From contig JAEUQR010000091.1 of assembly GCA_016789705.1 (NCBI GenBank), positions 1-61,063 on the forward strand: a stretch of DNA of 61,063 bases, written 5' to 3'. Source of the stretch: Acidobacteriota bacterium (lineage in GTDB: Bacteria > Acidobacteriota > Vicinamibacteria > Vicinamibacterales > UBA2999). Below the pieces are notes generated by a model. The model was not told the origin of the DNA and ran no database searches. It was given only the letters and a program-made list of their open reading frames with translations. Within the stretch, counting starts at the first letter, position 1. Every line of letters starts with the position of its first letter. This document shows positions 6,978 to 14,850 of this stretch, one piece after another. Both the position numbers and the translations under genes were made by a program.

Positions 6978-8815
6978 CCCCTCCCGTTCGGATGGCACGA
7001 GTAGCAGGCCGCCGAGTCGTAGCGGTAGCCACTGCGGCCGCGGTGTTCACTGTCGGTCTCGCCGCGTGTGTGGCACACGAGACAGTTGAACGCGGGGGGC
7101 GCGTTGGTGGTGTGGCACTGCACGCAGGCCACGTTGTGCCGGCCGCTCAGCGGGAACCGCGTGTGCGAGAAGCGGCCCTGGGTCCAGCTCGTGTCCCCGG
7201 CGCGGTGACAGTTCTCGCACGTCGTCGGGAAGCCCGACTGCACGTGGTTCGGACTGCGCGTCGCGTCGTACCGGGACTTGTGGCAGCCGACGCAGTCGCG
7301 CGCCGTGCCCTTGTAGACGTTGTTCTTGTGACAGGTCGCGCATGACTGCAGCGCGTGAATGCCCTGCAGCGGGAAGAAGCTGTTGTGATTGAACGTGACC
7401 CCTCGCCACGTCTGATCGGACGCGCGATGACACGTCTCGCAGGTGGTCGAGAAGCCGGCGGACGCATGATTGGGCGTCGTCGTGCGGTCGTACTCCGTGC
7501 GGTGACACCCGACACAGTCGCGCGCCGTGCCCTTGAACACGCCGCCCACGTGGCAGACCGCGCAGGCCGCCGTCGCATGTTTGCCTGCCAGCGGGAAGAC
7601 CTGGTTGTGGTTGAAGTTGCCGTTGCCCCACGTCGGATCGGTGGGCCGATGGCAGTTCTCACACGTGGTCGGGAAACCCGCCTGGGCATGGTTCGGCGTG
7701 CTGGTGCGTTCGTAGTTCGTGCGATGACAGCCGACGCAGTCACGGGCGGTGCCCTTGAACACGTTGTTCTTGTGGCAGCTCACACACGTCTGCGCGGTGT
7801 GCTGCCCGACGAGCGGAAAGAACTGGTTGTGGTTGAAGCCGCCCGAGTTGCGCCAGCCGGGATCGCTCGGCCGATGGCAGCTCTCGCAGGTGGTCGGGAA
7901 GCCGGCGGAGGCGTGGTTGGGTGTCGTGGTGCGTTCGTAGGCCGGGCGATGGCATCCCACGCAGTCGCGCGGGGTGCCGGCGAACTGGCTGTTCTTGTGG
8001 CAGCTCGTGCAGGTCTGCTGCGTGTGCAGACCCACGAGTGGGAACGTCGCATGCGTGAACGAGGTGCTTCCGGGCGCGCGCCACGTCGGTGCATTCGGCC
8101 GATGACACTGCTCGCAGGTCGTCGGGAATCCGGCCGCCGCGTGATTGGGCTCCTGCGCCCGCGCGTAATCGGCCTGGTGACAGCTCGCGCACTGGCTCGA
8201 CGTGCCCTTGAACACGTTGTTCTTGTGACAGCTGGCGCACTGGGTGGTCTGATGCGGACCCGTGAGCGGGAACGACGCGTTGTGGTCGAAGCGCGCCTGA
8301 CTGAAACCCACGTCCGACGGCTTGTGGCACGCCTCGCAGGCCGTGGGGAAGCCGGCCGCCGCATGGTTCGGGGCGGTGGTCGCGGCGTAGTCCTTCTGGT
8401 GGCAGTTCACGCACGACACGGCGACGCCTGTGAACCGTCCGTTCGTGTGGCATGACTCACACCCGATAGTCCGGTGTGCGCCGTTGAGCGGCATGCTGGT
8501 CAGGGCGCCGTGATCCCAGCGCACGGCTGTCCACGCCGTGGTGCGATGACAGGTCTCGCACTGCGTGCCAAGCTGCGTCTTGAACTTGTCGTCCTGCCGG
8601 CGCACCCAGTGGCAGTCATAACAGGTGCGCGGTGTGCCCTTGAAGACGCCCTTCAGGTGGCATGACTCGCACGCCACGACCTGATGCCGCCCGGTGAGCG
8701 GGAACGTCGTGTTGCTGTGAAAGGCGCGGTTCGGCGTCTCGAACTGGGCCCGCGTCGCAATGGAGCCGACGAGCAGCGCCAGGCCGAGTGCCAGCAGCAG
8801 CGTGAAACGAGTCAT
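6974..8815 (-). CDS. 24-haem c-type cytochrome made of eight triheme modules (first)
   Basis: Starting at 8815, where ATGA overlaps the stop of the gene before it, the protein has 613 residues and an N-terminal signal peptide (MTRFTLLLALGLALLVGSIATRAQ). I count 24 CxxCH haem-binding motifs. They fall into eight modules of about 75 residues, each with three haems and the pattern FxHxxFPLxGxHxxxxCxxCH, then a second CxxCH in TARDCVGCH, then PNHAxAGFPTTCExCH. Each module also has three extra histidines, enough to give every haem two histidine ligands. This resembles polymerised cytochrome c7 such as the Geobacter multidomain 'wire' proteins. It should be periplasmic or held at the outer membrane and carry electrons. 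Confidence 0.9.
   Translation of the reverse strand: MTRFTLLLALGLALLVGSIATRAQFETPNRAFHSNTTFPLTGRHQVVACESCHLKGVFKGTPRTCYDCHWVRRQDDKFKTQLGTQCETCHRTTAWTAVRWDHGALTSMPLNGAHRTIGCESCHTNGRFTGVAVSCVNCHQKDYAATTAPNHAAAGFPTACEACHKPSDVGFSQARFDHNASFPLTGPHQTTQCASCHKNNVFKGTSSQCASCHQADYARAQEPNHAAAGFPTTCEQCHRPNAPTWRAPGSTSFTHATFPLVGLHTQQTCTSCHKNSQFAGTPRDCVGCHRPAYERTTTPNHASAGFPTTCESCHRPSDPGWRNSGGFNHNQFFPLVGQHTAQTCVSCHKNNVFKGTARDCVGCHRTNYERTSTPNHAQAGFPTTCENCHRPTDPTWGNGNFNHNQVFPLAGKHATAACAVCHVGGVFKGTARDCVGCHRTEYDRTTTPNHASAGFSTTCETCHRASDQTWRGVTFNHNSFFPLQGIHALQSCATCHKNNVYKGTARDCVGCHKSRYDATRSPNHVQSGFPTTCENCHRAGDTSWTQGRFSHTRFPLSGRHNVACVQCHTTNAPPAFNCLVCHTRGETDSEHRGRSGYRYDSAACYSCHPNGRG
7190..8420. repeat. Tandem DNA repeat of about 222-228 bp coding for triheme modules
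   Basis: The coding DNA of the first 24-haem cytochrome repeats with a period of about 221-228 bases. For example, the stretch containing CCCTTGAACACGTTGTTCTT recurs near 7308, 7529, 7752 and 8204, with a diverged copy near 7977. The copies are close enough to suggest fairly recent duplication or gene conversion, and the array could recombine to change haem number. Confidence 0.75.
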
Positions 8816-10818
8816 CGGGCGCCTCCTCCGAGGGCCAGGGCGGACGGCAGCACCTGACGGGCCGCGATCCGATCGAGTCGATGGCAGTCCGCACACTTCG
8901 GCCCAAGGGCGCCGTTGTGGACGTCGCGGTGGCAACTGGTGCAGGCCGTGTCGATGGCATACCGCACGGCCGTGCCGCGACCGCCGGCGAACTGACCCGT
9001 TGCCGGCGTATGGCACGCACTGCAAGCGGCCTTGGTGTGCGCGCCAACGAAGAACGTCGCCTGCGCCCGGTTCCGGTGCGTGTAGGTGGTGAGCTTGAAT
9101 GCCTGGTCGGTGTGGCAGGTCTCACAGCGCTGGCCGGTCGGGCCGAACTGTCCGAGGTGCACATCCTGGTGACAGCTGACGCACGTCGTGGCGAGGCCCG
9201 TGAGCCGTGTGGCAGTGCCGGGCCCGGCCGGGAACGCCTGGGCCTGCCTCTCGTGGCATTTCACGCAGGCCACCGGCCCGTGTTTACCGCCGAGAGGGAA
9301 CGTCGTGCGCGCGTGGTCGAAGGTGGGCGCCACGGCGAACTTGGCGAGCGCCACGCTGTGGCAGCTCTCGCAGGTCTGCGCCACCTGGCCGAGATGCACG
9401 TCGGCATGGCAGGTCACACAGGTCCGCGGCGTGGCGGTGAAGTGCGCATTGGCCAGGGGCCCTGGCGGCACGGCGGGCGCACGGCCGGCCGGCGCCGGCG
9501 GCGCCGCGATGCGTGCGAGCACCGGCACTCTTGCCGTGCCAGACGGCGCGTGGCACTTCGCGCACGCGACCGGCATGTGGGCGCCCTCGAAGAAGGCCCC
9601 GGGCGTGCGGTGCGCGTAGGTGGTCACCGCGAACCGCTCCGTCGAGTGACAGGTCTCACAGGTGGCGCCGAGGTCACCCTGATGGGTGTCGGCATGGCAC
9701 GAGACGCAGTCCTTCTTCAGGGCGCCGAAGTCCACGGTCGGGGCGGGCCCGGGGCGGCCTGTGCGCACGGCCACACGGGTGAGGTTCGTATGGCAGGCCA
9801 CACATGTCGCCGGTCCGTGCTTGCCGGTGAGCGGAAACGGCGTCGTGGCGTGGTCGAACGGCGCCTTGGCGAAGCTCTGCTCGTTGTGGCAGGAGGCGCA
9901 GTCCTGTTTGAAGCGGCCACGGTGCGGATCGGTGTGGCAGGCGGCGCAGGTGTCGTACTTCGGCGTCACCTGCAACGCGGGACGCACGTGGCAGGCGACG
10001 CACGCCGTGGTCTGGTGCTCACCTTTCAGCGCGAACTTCGTGCGGGCGTGGTCGAAGCGGCGCGTACGCCAGGTGGCCACGGTGTGGCAGGTGGCGCATG
10101 ACTCCGTCTGTTTCGGTGCGTGCGGATCACGGTGACAGCTCGCGCAGGTGGCGAAGGCCACACCCTTGAACTGCTGGTTCTTGTGGCACGACTCGCAGGC
10201 GACTTTCTGGTGGGCACCCGCGAGCGGAAACGCCGCGCGGGAGTGATCGAAACCCTGGCTGACCTGCTTGAACGGCGTCTTCGTCGTGTGGCACGTCTCG
10301 CACCTGTTGCCGAGCGCGCCCTTGTGCGTGTCTGTGTGGCACGACGCGCACGACGTCGACACACCGAGGTACGACCGTGTCTTGTGACACGACGCACATT
10401 TCGCCGCGAGCGGCGCATGCAGGCCGTCGAGCGGGTAGCCCGCCTCCCGCGCGTGATCGAACCCCGCCGTCGTGAACGGCCGCAGCTCGCCGGCCGTGCC
10501 CTGATGTTCGGCGTGACAGGTCACACAGTCGCCCTGCACGGCGCGATGCACGCCGCGCTTCGCGCGGAGGCGATCGGCAATCGGCGTGTGGCACGACAGA
10601 CACTTCGCCGCCGTGACACGTTGACCCGCCTCGTGGCACTTGTCACAGCTCCGGATCCCTTCCAGGGTGGCGTGCGGCTGGCTCAGACGGCCAGGGGACA
10701 CGAGCGCACCGAGCTGGCGCGCCTCGACCGACGACGGCCCGCCGAAGAAGGCGAATGTCATCAGCCCGACCAGGAGGGCCGTCTGCCGGGCCGCGGTGCG
10801 CCAACACCCACTCACCAT
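8812..10818 (-). CDS. 24-haem c-type cytochrome made of eight triheme modules (second)
   Basis: The ATG at 10818 overlaps the preceding stop codon by seven bases and gives 668 residues. A hydrophobic signal segment (TALLVGLMTFAFFGGPSSVEA) precedes the haem region. There are 24 CxxCH motifs in eight triheme modules. The recurring pattern is FDHxxxxFPLxGxHxxxxCxxCH, then CxSCHxDxHxG, then CExCHxxxxF, again with three distal histidines per module for bis-histidine ligation. Modules six to eight carry longer alanine/proline inserts. It differs from its neighbour in the middle motif (DxH after the second haem), so it is an ancient paralogue and not a recent copy. Its likely job is to take electrons from the membrane cytochrome upstream and pass them to the first 24-haem protein. 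Confidence 0.9.
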   Translation of the reverse strand: MVSGCWRTAARQTALLVGLMTFAFFGGPSSVEARQLGALVSPGRLSQPHATLEGIRSCDKCHEAGQRVTAAKCLSCHTPIADRLRAKRGVHRAVQGDCVTCHAEHQGTAGELRPFTTAGFDHAREAGYPLDGLHAPLAAKCASCHKTRSYLGVSTSCASCHTDTHKGALGNRCETCHTTKTPFKQVSQGFDHSRAAFPLAGAHQKVACESCHKNQQFKGVAFATCASCHRDPHAPKQTESCATCHTVATWRTRRFDHARTKFALKGEHQTTACVACHVRPALQVTPKYDTCAACHTDPHRGRFKQDCASCHNEQSFAKAPFDHATTPFPLTGKHGPATCVACHTNLTRVAVRTGRPGPAPTVDFGALKKDCVSCHADTHQGDLGATCETCHSTERFAVTTYAHRTPGAFFEGAHMPVACAKCHAPSGTARVPVLARIAAPPAPAGRAPAVPPGPLANAHFTATPRTCVTCHADVHLGQVAQTCESCHSVALAKFAVAPTFDHARTTFPLGGKHGPVACVKCHERQAQAFPAGPGTATRLTGLATTCVSCHQDVHLGQFGPTGQRCETCHTDQAFKLTTYTHRNRAQATFFVGAHTKAACSACHTPATGQFAGGRGTAVRYAIDTACTSCHRDVHNGALGPKCADCHRLDRIAARQVLPSALALGGGAR

Positions 10819-11747
10819 CGGAACGGGACGTATCCCAGGTAGAGCGCCACGCCGACGTGCAGCGTGACGATGGCGAACATGATCCAGACGAGCGGCAGGT
10901 GGAAGACGTGCCACAGGTCGAAGACACGCTTCGTGACGCCGAGCGCATGGCGGCGGTGCTGCAGATCGGCGCGTTCGGCGAGCAGGGACTGGAGGCGCGC
11001 CGACACGCCGGCGTCGGCCAGCGTGAGACCCGACAAGGCCGCGTCGACCGAGGCCACGAGCGCGCGACGGCCGCCGAACTGCCACCAGCGCGGCGGGCTG
11101 GCCGCAATCTGCGCGTCGAGCCGTTCGATGGCCTCGAGCACACCGGGCCCGGCCGTCCACTGCAGGTCGTCGAGCAGCGCCGACATCCGCTCATCGAGCT
11201 CGCTCTGGGAGAGCTCGACGCCGCGAATCGTGCGGGGAATCCGCACGTAGAGGTAGCGGCCCACGAAACCCGAGAGCGCAACCAGCACCATCGACCAGTA
11301 GGCGGCCGAGACGATGCCGTTGAACTTGAAGGCGGTATGGAAGGTCACGACCACCGGGCCGACGATGCCGCAGAAGATGTGCACCTCGAGCCAGCGCTTC
11401 AGGTTGGCGGCGCCTTTCCCGCGCGACAGGCGCTTGCGCGCCATGTAGATGAAGGGGACGAGCATGAGCGCCGCGCCGAGGACGCCGAGCGTCTGGCCCA
11501 CCGGCCCCGACGGCCGCAGCAGTGGATGCGCCGGGCTGTAGCCGCGCACGTTGAGCGGCGTCGCGTAGTAGGTCCAGCCGTCGAGACCCACGAGCACCCA
11601 GAGCGTGATGCCCACGGCCACGGCCAGACTGATGCTCATCACACCAACCAGCGCCCCGAGCGGCATCAGCATCTGACGCGCGCGTGAGGGTGGCGCGGTC
11701 GCCTGCGCGGCGGCACGGGGAAGTGCGGCAGTGGAAGACGGGGTCAT
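10812..11747 (-). CDS. Integral membrane b-type cytochrome (quinol/haem-b electron carrier)
   Basis: The 311-residue protein has a disordered alanine-rich start, then about five transmembrane helices (about 26-52, 82-102, 118-140, 150-168 and 283-305). Histidines placed to ligand membrane haems occur in helix three (EVHIFCGIV...VTFH) and near the end (DLWHVFHLPLVW...TLHVG). Between helices four and five is a soluble helical insert of about 100 residues. The layout recalls cytochrome b561 and ferric-reductase type membrane proteins. It sits between a soluble flavin/iron-sulfur reductase and two periplasmic multihaem cytochromes, so it most likely carries electrons across the inner membrane. 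The family is not certain. Confidence 0.65.
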   Translation of the reverse strand: MTPSSTAALPRAAAQATAPPSRARQMLMPLGALVGVMSISLAVAVGITLWVLVGLDGWTYYATPLNVRGYSPAHPLLRPSGPVGQTLGVLGAALMLVPFIYMARKRLSRGKGAANLKRWLEVHIFCGIVGPVVVTFHTAFKFNGIVSAAYWSMVLVALSGFVGRYLYVRIPRTIRGVELSQSELDERMSALLDDLQWTAGPGVLEAIERLDAQIAASPPRWWQFGGRRALVASVDAALSGLTLADAGVSARLQSLLAERADLQHRRHALGVTKRVFDLWHVFHLPLVWIMFAIVTLHVGVALYLGYVPFRW

Positions 11748-11750
11748 GGG

Positions 11751-13094
11751 TTACGCCACCTCGATCACGCAGTGGCTGCGCGGCGATGCCACGCAGGCCA
11801 GCACGTAGCCGGACTCGCGATCGGCGTCGTCGAGCACACCGCCATCGCAGCGCACGTCGCCCTCGATCACTCTGGTGCGGCAGGTGCCGCAGACGCCGGC
11901 GCGGCAAAGCGACGGAATCTCGAGGCCGTGGGCGTCCGCGGCGTCGAGCAGCGTCTGCCCGCGGGTCACCGGCACCGTGCGGGCGGAGCGGCGCTCCTGC
12001 ATCTGGAAGGCGCCGCCACTCACGGCGGCCACCGGTTCGGCGGCCGTGGACGGCCGACCCGCCGAGGCCGCCACGGCCGCCTCGAAACGTTCGGATCGCA
12101 CCTGATCGGGCGGCACACTGAGCTGGTGCAGCGTGGCCGTGAGGTCGTCGATCATCGCCTGCGGGCCGCAGATCATCGAGATCGCGTGCTGCAGATCCGG
12201 CACGGTGGCCGCAAGCAGCGTGGCATCGATGCGGCCGCGGTGCACGTCGGGCGGCGCCTCGCCTCGGGTGACCGCGAACACGAGCCGCAGGTCCTCGTGG
12301 CGACGCGTGAGTGTCAGCAGCTCGTCGCGGAAGGCGAATTCGCCCAGCTCACGCGCTGAGTAGAGCAGCGTGACCGGACGAGTCGGCTCAGTCATGAGCG
12401 CGTGGCGCACCATGCTGATGAGCGGCGTGATGCCGATGCCGCCGGCCAGCAGCACGATCGGCCGGTCGTCACCGCCGGGATAGACGAAGGCGCCGGCGGG
12501 TGCGCGCACGCTCAGCATCGAGCCCGGACGCGCCATCGCATGGAGCGCGTTCGACACGAGCCCCTGCCGGCGGACGGAGATCTCGAGATAGCCGCGGGCA
12601 GCGGGTGGCGAGCTGATCGAGTAGCACCGCACCACGTCCTTCCCGTCGGCGCGCACGCGCAGCGTCAGGAATTGACCGGGCGTGAAGTCGAAACCTTCAG
12701 GGCGGGCCAGACGGAACGTCTTGATGTCGGTGCTTTCCTGCAGCACCGCCAGAATTGGTGCCTGCACGAAGCCCTTGGGCTTTGCGTCGGCCGCGCGACG
12801 GGCGGGCGGCGTGGCCACGCGCGGAGCGGACGCAGCCGCCACGGGGCTGCTCGCGGTGGCGGTGGGCGTGAGCCGGACGCAGAGCGCGAACCACGCGGCG
12901 TGCACGGCGAGGCCGCCGAGCACACCACCGAGCGTGGGGAACGCCCATGGGGCTCCTGCGAGGAGAACAGAGACGAGCGCCAGCGGGCTCGTCCAGCGAC
13001 GGGCGGGCTGGCGATGGCTGCAGAGCGCAGCCAACGCGAGGTGGACGGTGGTCGCAGCAGACAGCCACGACGCCTCCACGGGCACGAGGAACAT
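11751..13094 (-). CDS. Membrane-anchored NAD(P)H:ferredoxin-type reductase with C-terminal 2Fe-2S domain
   Basis: The 447-residue protein has three parts. Residues 1-78 are hydrophobic (about three membrane helices). Residues about 115-335 are a ferredoxin-NADP reductase module: RCYSIS binds FAD, GGIGITP binds the nicotinamide nucleotide, and CGPQAM completes the site. Residues about 360-447 are a plant-type 2Fe-2S ferredoxin with CRAGVCGTC and a last cysteine in LACVASP. Such reductases pass electrons from NAD(P)H through FAD to a 2Fe-2S cluster. The next gene begins three bases after the stop and encodes a membrane cytochrome b, the likely acceptor. It is the first gene of the five-gene conduit operon. 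No strong ribosome site is seen before the ATG at 13094. Confidence 0.85.
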   Translation of the reverse strand: MFLVPVEASWLSAATTVHLALAALCSHRQPARRWTSPLALVSVLLAGAPWAFPTLGGVLGGLAVHAAWFALCVRLTPTATASSPVAAASAPRVATPPARRAADAKPKGFVQAPILAVLQESTDIKTFRLARPEGFDFTPGQFLTLRVRADGKDVVRCYSISSPPAARGYLEISVRRQGLVSNALHAMARPGSMLSVRAPAGAFVYPGGDDRPIVLLAGGIGITPLISMVRHALMTEPTRPVTLLYSARELGEFAFRDELLTLTRRHEDLRLVFAVTRGEAPPDVHRGRIDATLLAATVPDLQHAISMICGPQAMIDDLTATLHQLSVPPDQVRSERFEAAVAASAGRPSTAAEPVAAVSGGAFQMQERRSARTVPVTRGQTLLDAADAHGLEIPSLCRAGVCGTCRTRVIEGDVRCDGGVLDDADRESGYVLACVASPRSHCVIEVA

Positions 13095-13385
13095 ATGGGT
13101 CTCGGGTCAGTCGATAGGCATCTGCTCCTTCACGGGCACTCGCCCGGAATGGCGCACTGGTTTGGATAGCAAGCCGCGATCCAACCAGCTCGACTGTGAA
13201 GTTTTCCGAGTGTTTTCGTGCAGAAGGTCAGAGCGGAGAGGTTTCTCGCCCGGCAGGAGCGTATCGATTCCCGTCGTACTTCTTACATAACGGGCGTTAG
13301 ACAATGAAGAAATGCCCCCGTTTTTATTGGGGATTTCTCATCATTCTCTCATCTTCGCGCCGCCTGTGGTGGAGGGGTTGGAGGG
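13095..13385 (-). promoter_or_regulatory. Leader and probable promoter region of the cytochrome conduit operon
   Basis: This 291-base gap is less GC-rich than its surroundings and carries no gene. On the minus strand TTGTCT at about 13289-13294 is a possible -35 element, immediately followed by the inverted pair TAACG-CC-CGTTA. No convincing -10 box was found. A weak C4/G5 hairpin near 13315-13334 may end the anti-sigma transcript. A GGAAAACTT motif near 13198-13206 resembles ECF sigma -35 boxes. Confidence 0.3.
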
Positions 13386-14192
13386 CTACGCGGGCGCCAT
13401 CGCTTTCGCGACGGCCAGTGCGATGAGCTCGTCCGCCGGCAGTTCCGACGCCAGCACGCACACGAGCTCGCCTTCCTGCCAGAACACGACCGTCACGCGA
13501 CCGCGCGTGTAGATCTGGAAGTGGAAGCCGTTCTGGTCGCGCGCGCGCTCGGGCGGAGGCAGATCGGACAGGCGTCCTTCGTACATCTGGCAGACCAGCC
13601 GCGCGCCCGAGGGCGTCTGGTAGCTGTAGAGGCCGCTCGGACGGCCCGCCAGCGTGTGGCGCGTGGCGCCTTCGAGCGCGATCTGCATCATCGCGAGATC
13701 GATCACACGAACGCGTGGGCCGGCGGAGTTGGCGAAGTAGCGCTCGAGCGTGGCGGCGTCGCGGGCCTGCACGGCCAAGGGCAGCGTTCGCGAGCCGACG
13801 GCCGCGAGGTCGCGCGCCACGAGCGTTGGCAGGTCGGATGCCGGCCGAGGCGCGCCCACCTGCAGGTACAACAGCACGAGCGCGGCGATGGCCGCCGCAG
13901 ACACGAGCGCTCGGATCACCGGATGGATCCGGGCCACCGGGGCCGGCACAGCCGCGCGGACGGACTCGGCATCGAGCGCACGCGAGACCGACGCCAGCAG
14001 GTCAGCCGGCATCTCGATCGCATCGTCCCTCAACGCCACGCTGGCCGAGACCGCGGCCCGCAGGTCCATCTCGACGGCCCGGCAGTCTGCGCAGACGGCA
14101 AGGTGGGCGCGGACCGCGTCGGCACTCGCGGGGTCGAGGCGGCCGTCGACGAAGTCGACCAGACGATCGCCGGGATGCGCGGCGGGATTCAT
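13386..14192 (-). CDS. Zinc-finger anti-sigma factor
   Basis: The 268-residue protein starts with a zinc-binding anti-sigma motif (HLAVCADC at about residues 30-37). A helical linker follows, then one transmembrane helix (about 92-108: VIRALVSAAAIAALVLLYLQV), and a C-terminal periplasmic part of about 150 residues. Proteins of this type hold an ECF sigma factor at the membrane and release it on an envelope signal. The gene overlaps the upstream sigma factor by four bases (ATGA). The periplasmic domain (SGLYSYQTPSGARLVC...VTVVFWQEGELVCVLA) is unfamiliar and may be the sensor. Confidence 0.85.
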   Translation of the reverse strand: MNPAAHPGDRLVDFVDGRLDPASADAVRAHLAVCADCRAVEMDLRAAVSASVALRDDAIEMPADLLASVSRALDAESVRAAVPAPVARIHPVIRALVSAAAIAALVLLYLQVGAPRPASDLPTLVARDLAAVGSRTLPLAVQARDAATLERYFANSAGPRVRVIDLAMMQIALEGATRHTLAGRPSGLYSYQTPSGARLVCQMYEGRLSDLPPPERARDQNGFHFQIYTRGRVTVVFWQEGELVCVLASELPADELIALAVAKAMAPA

Positions 14193-14761
14193 GGCGCCTC
14201 CTTCGTTGTTGCCGGAAGGCGGCCGTGCGCCGCGGCGTACGCGCGCAACGATGCCGCCAGGAGCCGCCGCGCGCGGAACAGTCGCGAGCGCACGGTGCCG
14301 ACCGCACAGTCGAGCACTCCGGCGGCTTCCTCGTAACTCAACTCTTCCACGTCCACGAGCAACACGGTGGCACGGAACTCCTCCGGCAGGGCCTCGAGCG
14401 CCTCGCGCACGACGGGTTCACTCCAGCCCTCGGGTTGCCAGGGATCGGGCATCGGCGTGGCCGGCGACACTGGTTCGAATCCGTGTTGCATCTCGAGCGC
14501 CTCGATCGAGTGCGTGGCCGGTGTGCGCCGGTGGTGATGGTACTGGTTGATGAAGACGCTGTACACGATCTTCAACAGCCAGGCCCTTGCGTTCGTTCCC
14601 GGTGTGAAGGTGTCGAAGGCACGGAAGGCCCGCAGCATCGCGTCCTGCGTGAGATCGCGCGCCCGATCGACGTCGCGTGTGAGGCGATACGCGGCGTTGT
14701 ACACCGCCCGCAGATGCACGACGGCCTCCGCGTCGAACCTGGCGCGCCGCTCGTCGGTCAC
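14189..14761 (-). CDS. ECF-family RNA polymerase sigma factor
   Basis: The 190-residue protein has region 2 at about 15-80 (VYNAAYRLTRDVDRARDLTQDAMLRAF, including the DLTQD motif that contacts core polymerase) and region 4 at about 125-175 (ALPEEFRATVLL, YEEAAGVLDCAVGTVRSRLFRARRLL). It starts with GTG. Between the regions is an 18-residue linker rich in proline. It is encoded with its anti-sigma factor and directly upstream of the conduit operon, which may belong to its regulon. The region before it carries a GGAACTTT sequence, a typical ECF -35, oriented towards the divergent propeller gene. Confidence 0.92.
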   Translation of the reverse strand: MTDERRARFDAEAVVHLRAVYNAAYRLTRDVDRARDLTQDAMLRAFRAFDTFTPGTNARAWLLKIVYSVFINQYHHHRRTPATHSIEALEMQHGFEPVSPATPMPDPWQPEGWSEPVVREALEALPEEFRATVLLVDVEELSYEEAAGVLDCAVGTVRSRLFRARRLLAASLRAYAAAHGRLPATTKEAP

Positions 14762-14776
14762 GGCCGCATCATACCG

Positions 14777-14812
14777 GGAACTTTCCGCCGCCGTGCGTTG
14801 TTCATGATGACG
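14777..14812 (+). promoter_or_regulatory. Possible ECF-type promoter in the divergent intergenic region
   Basis: GGAACTTT at 14777-14784 matches the AAC-containing -35 of many ECF promoters and points toward the gene at 14851. The -10 part is unclear. Its position next to an ECF sigma gene makes it a candidate, nothing more. Confidence 0.25.
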
Positions 14813-14850
14813 GCCCGCCGCTTCAGGCCGGCCGTTGAGGAGGACAACTC

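Noticed and set aside
7190..8420. CRISPR-like or non-coding repeat array
   Set aside because: The repeats are in frame, code for CxxCH modules and have no spacer structure.
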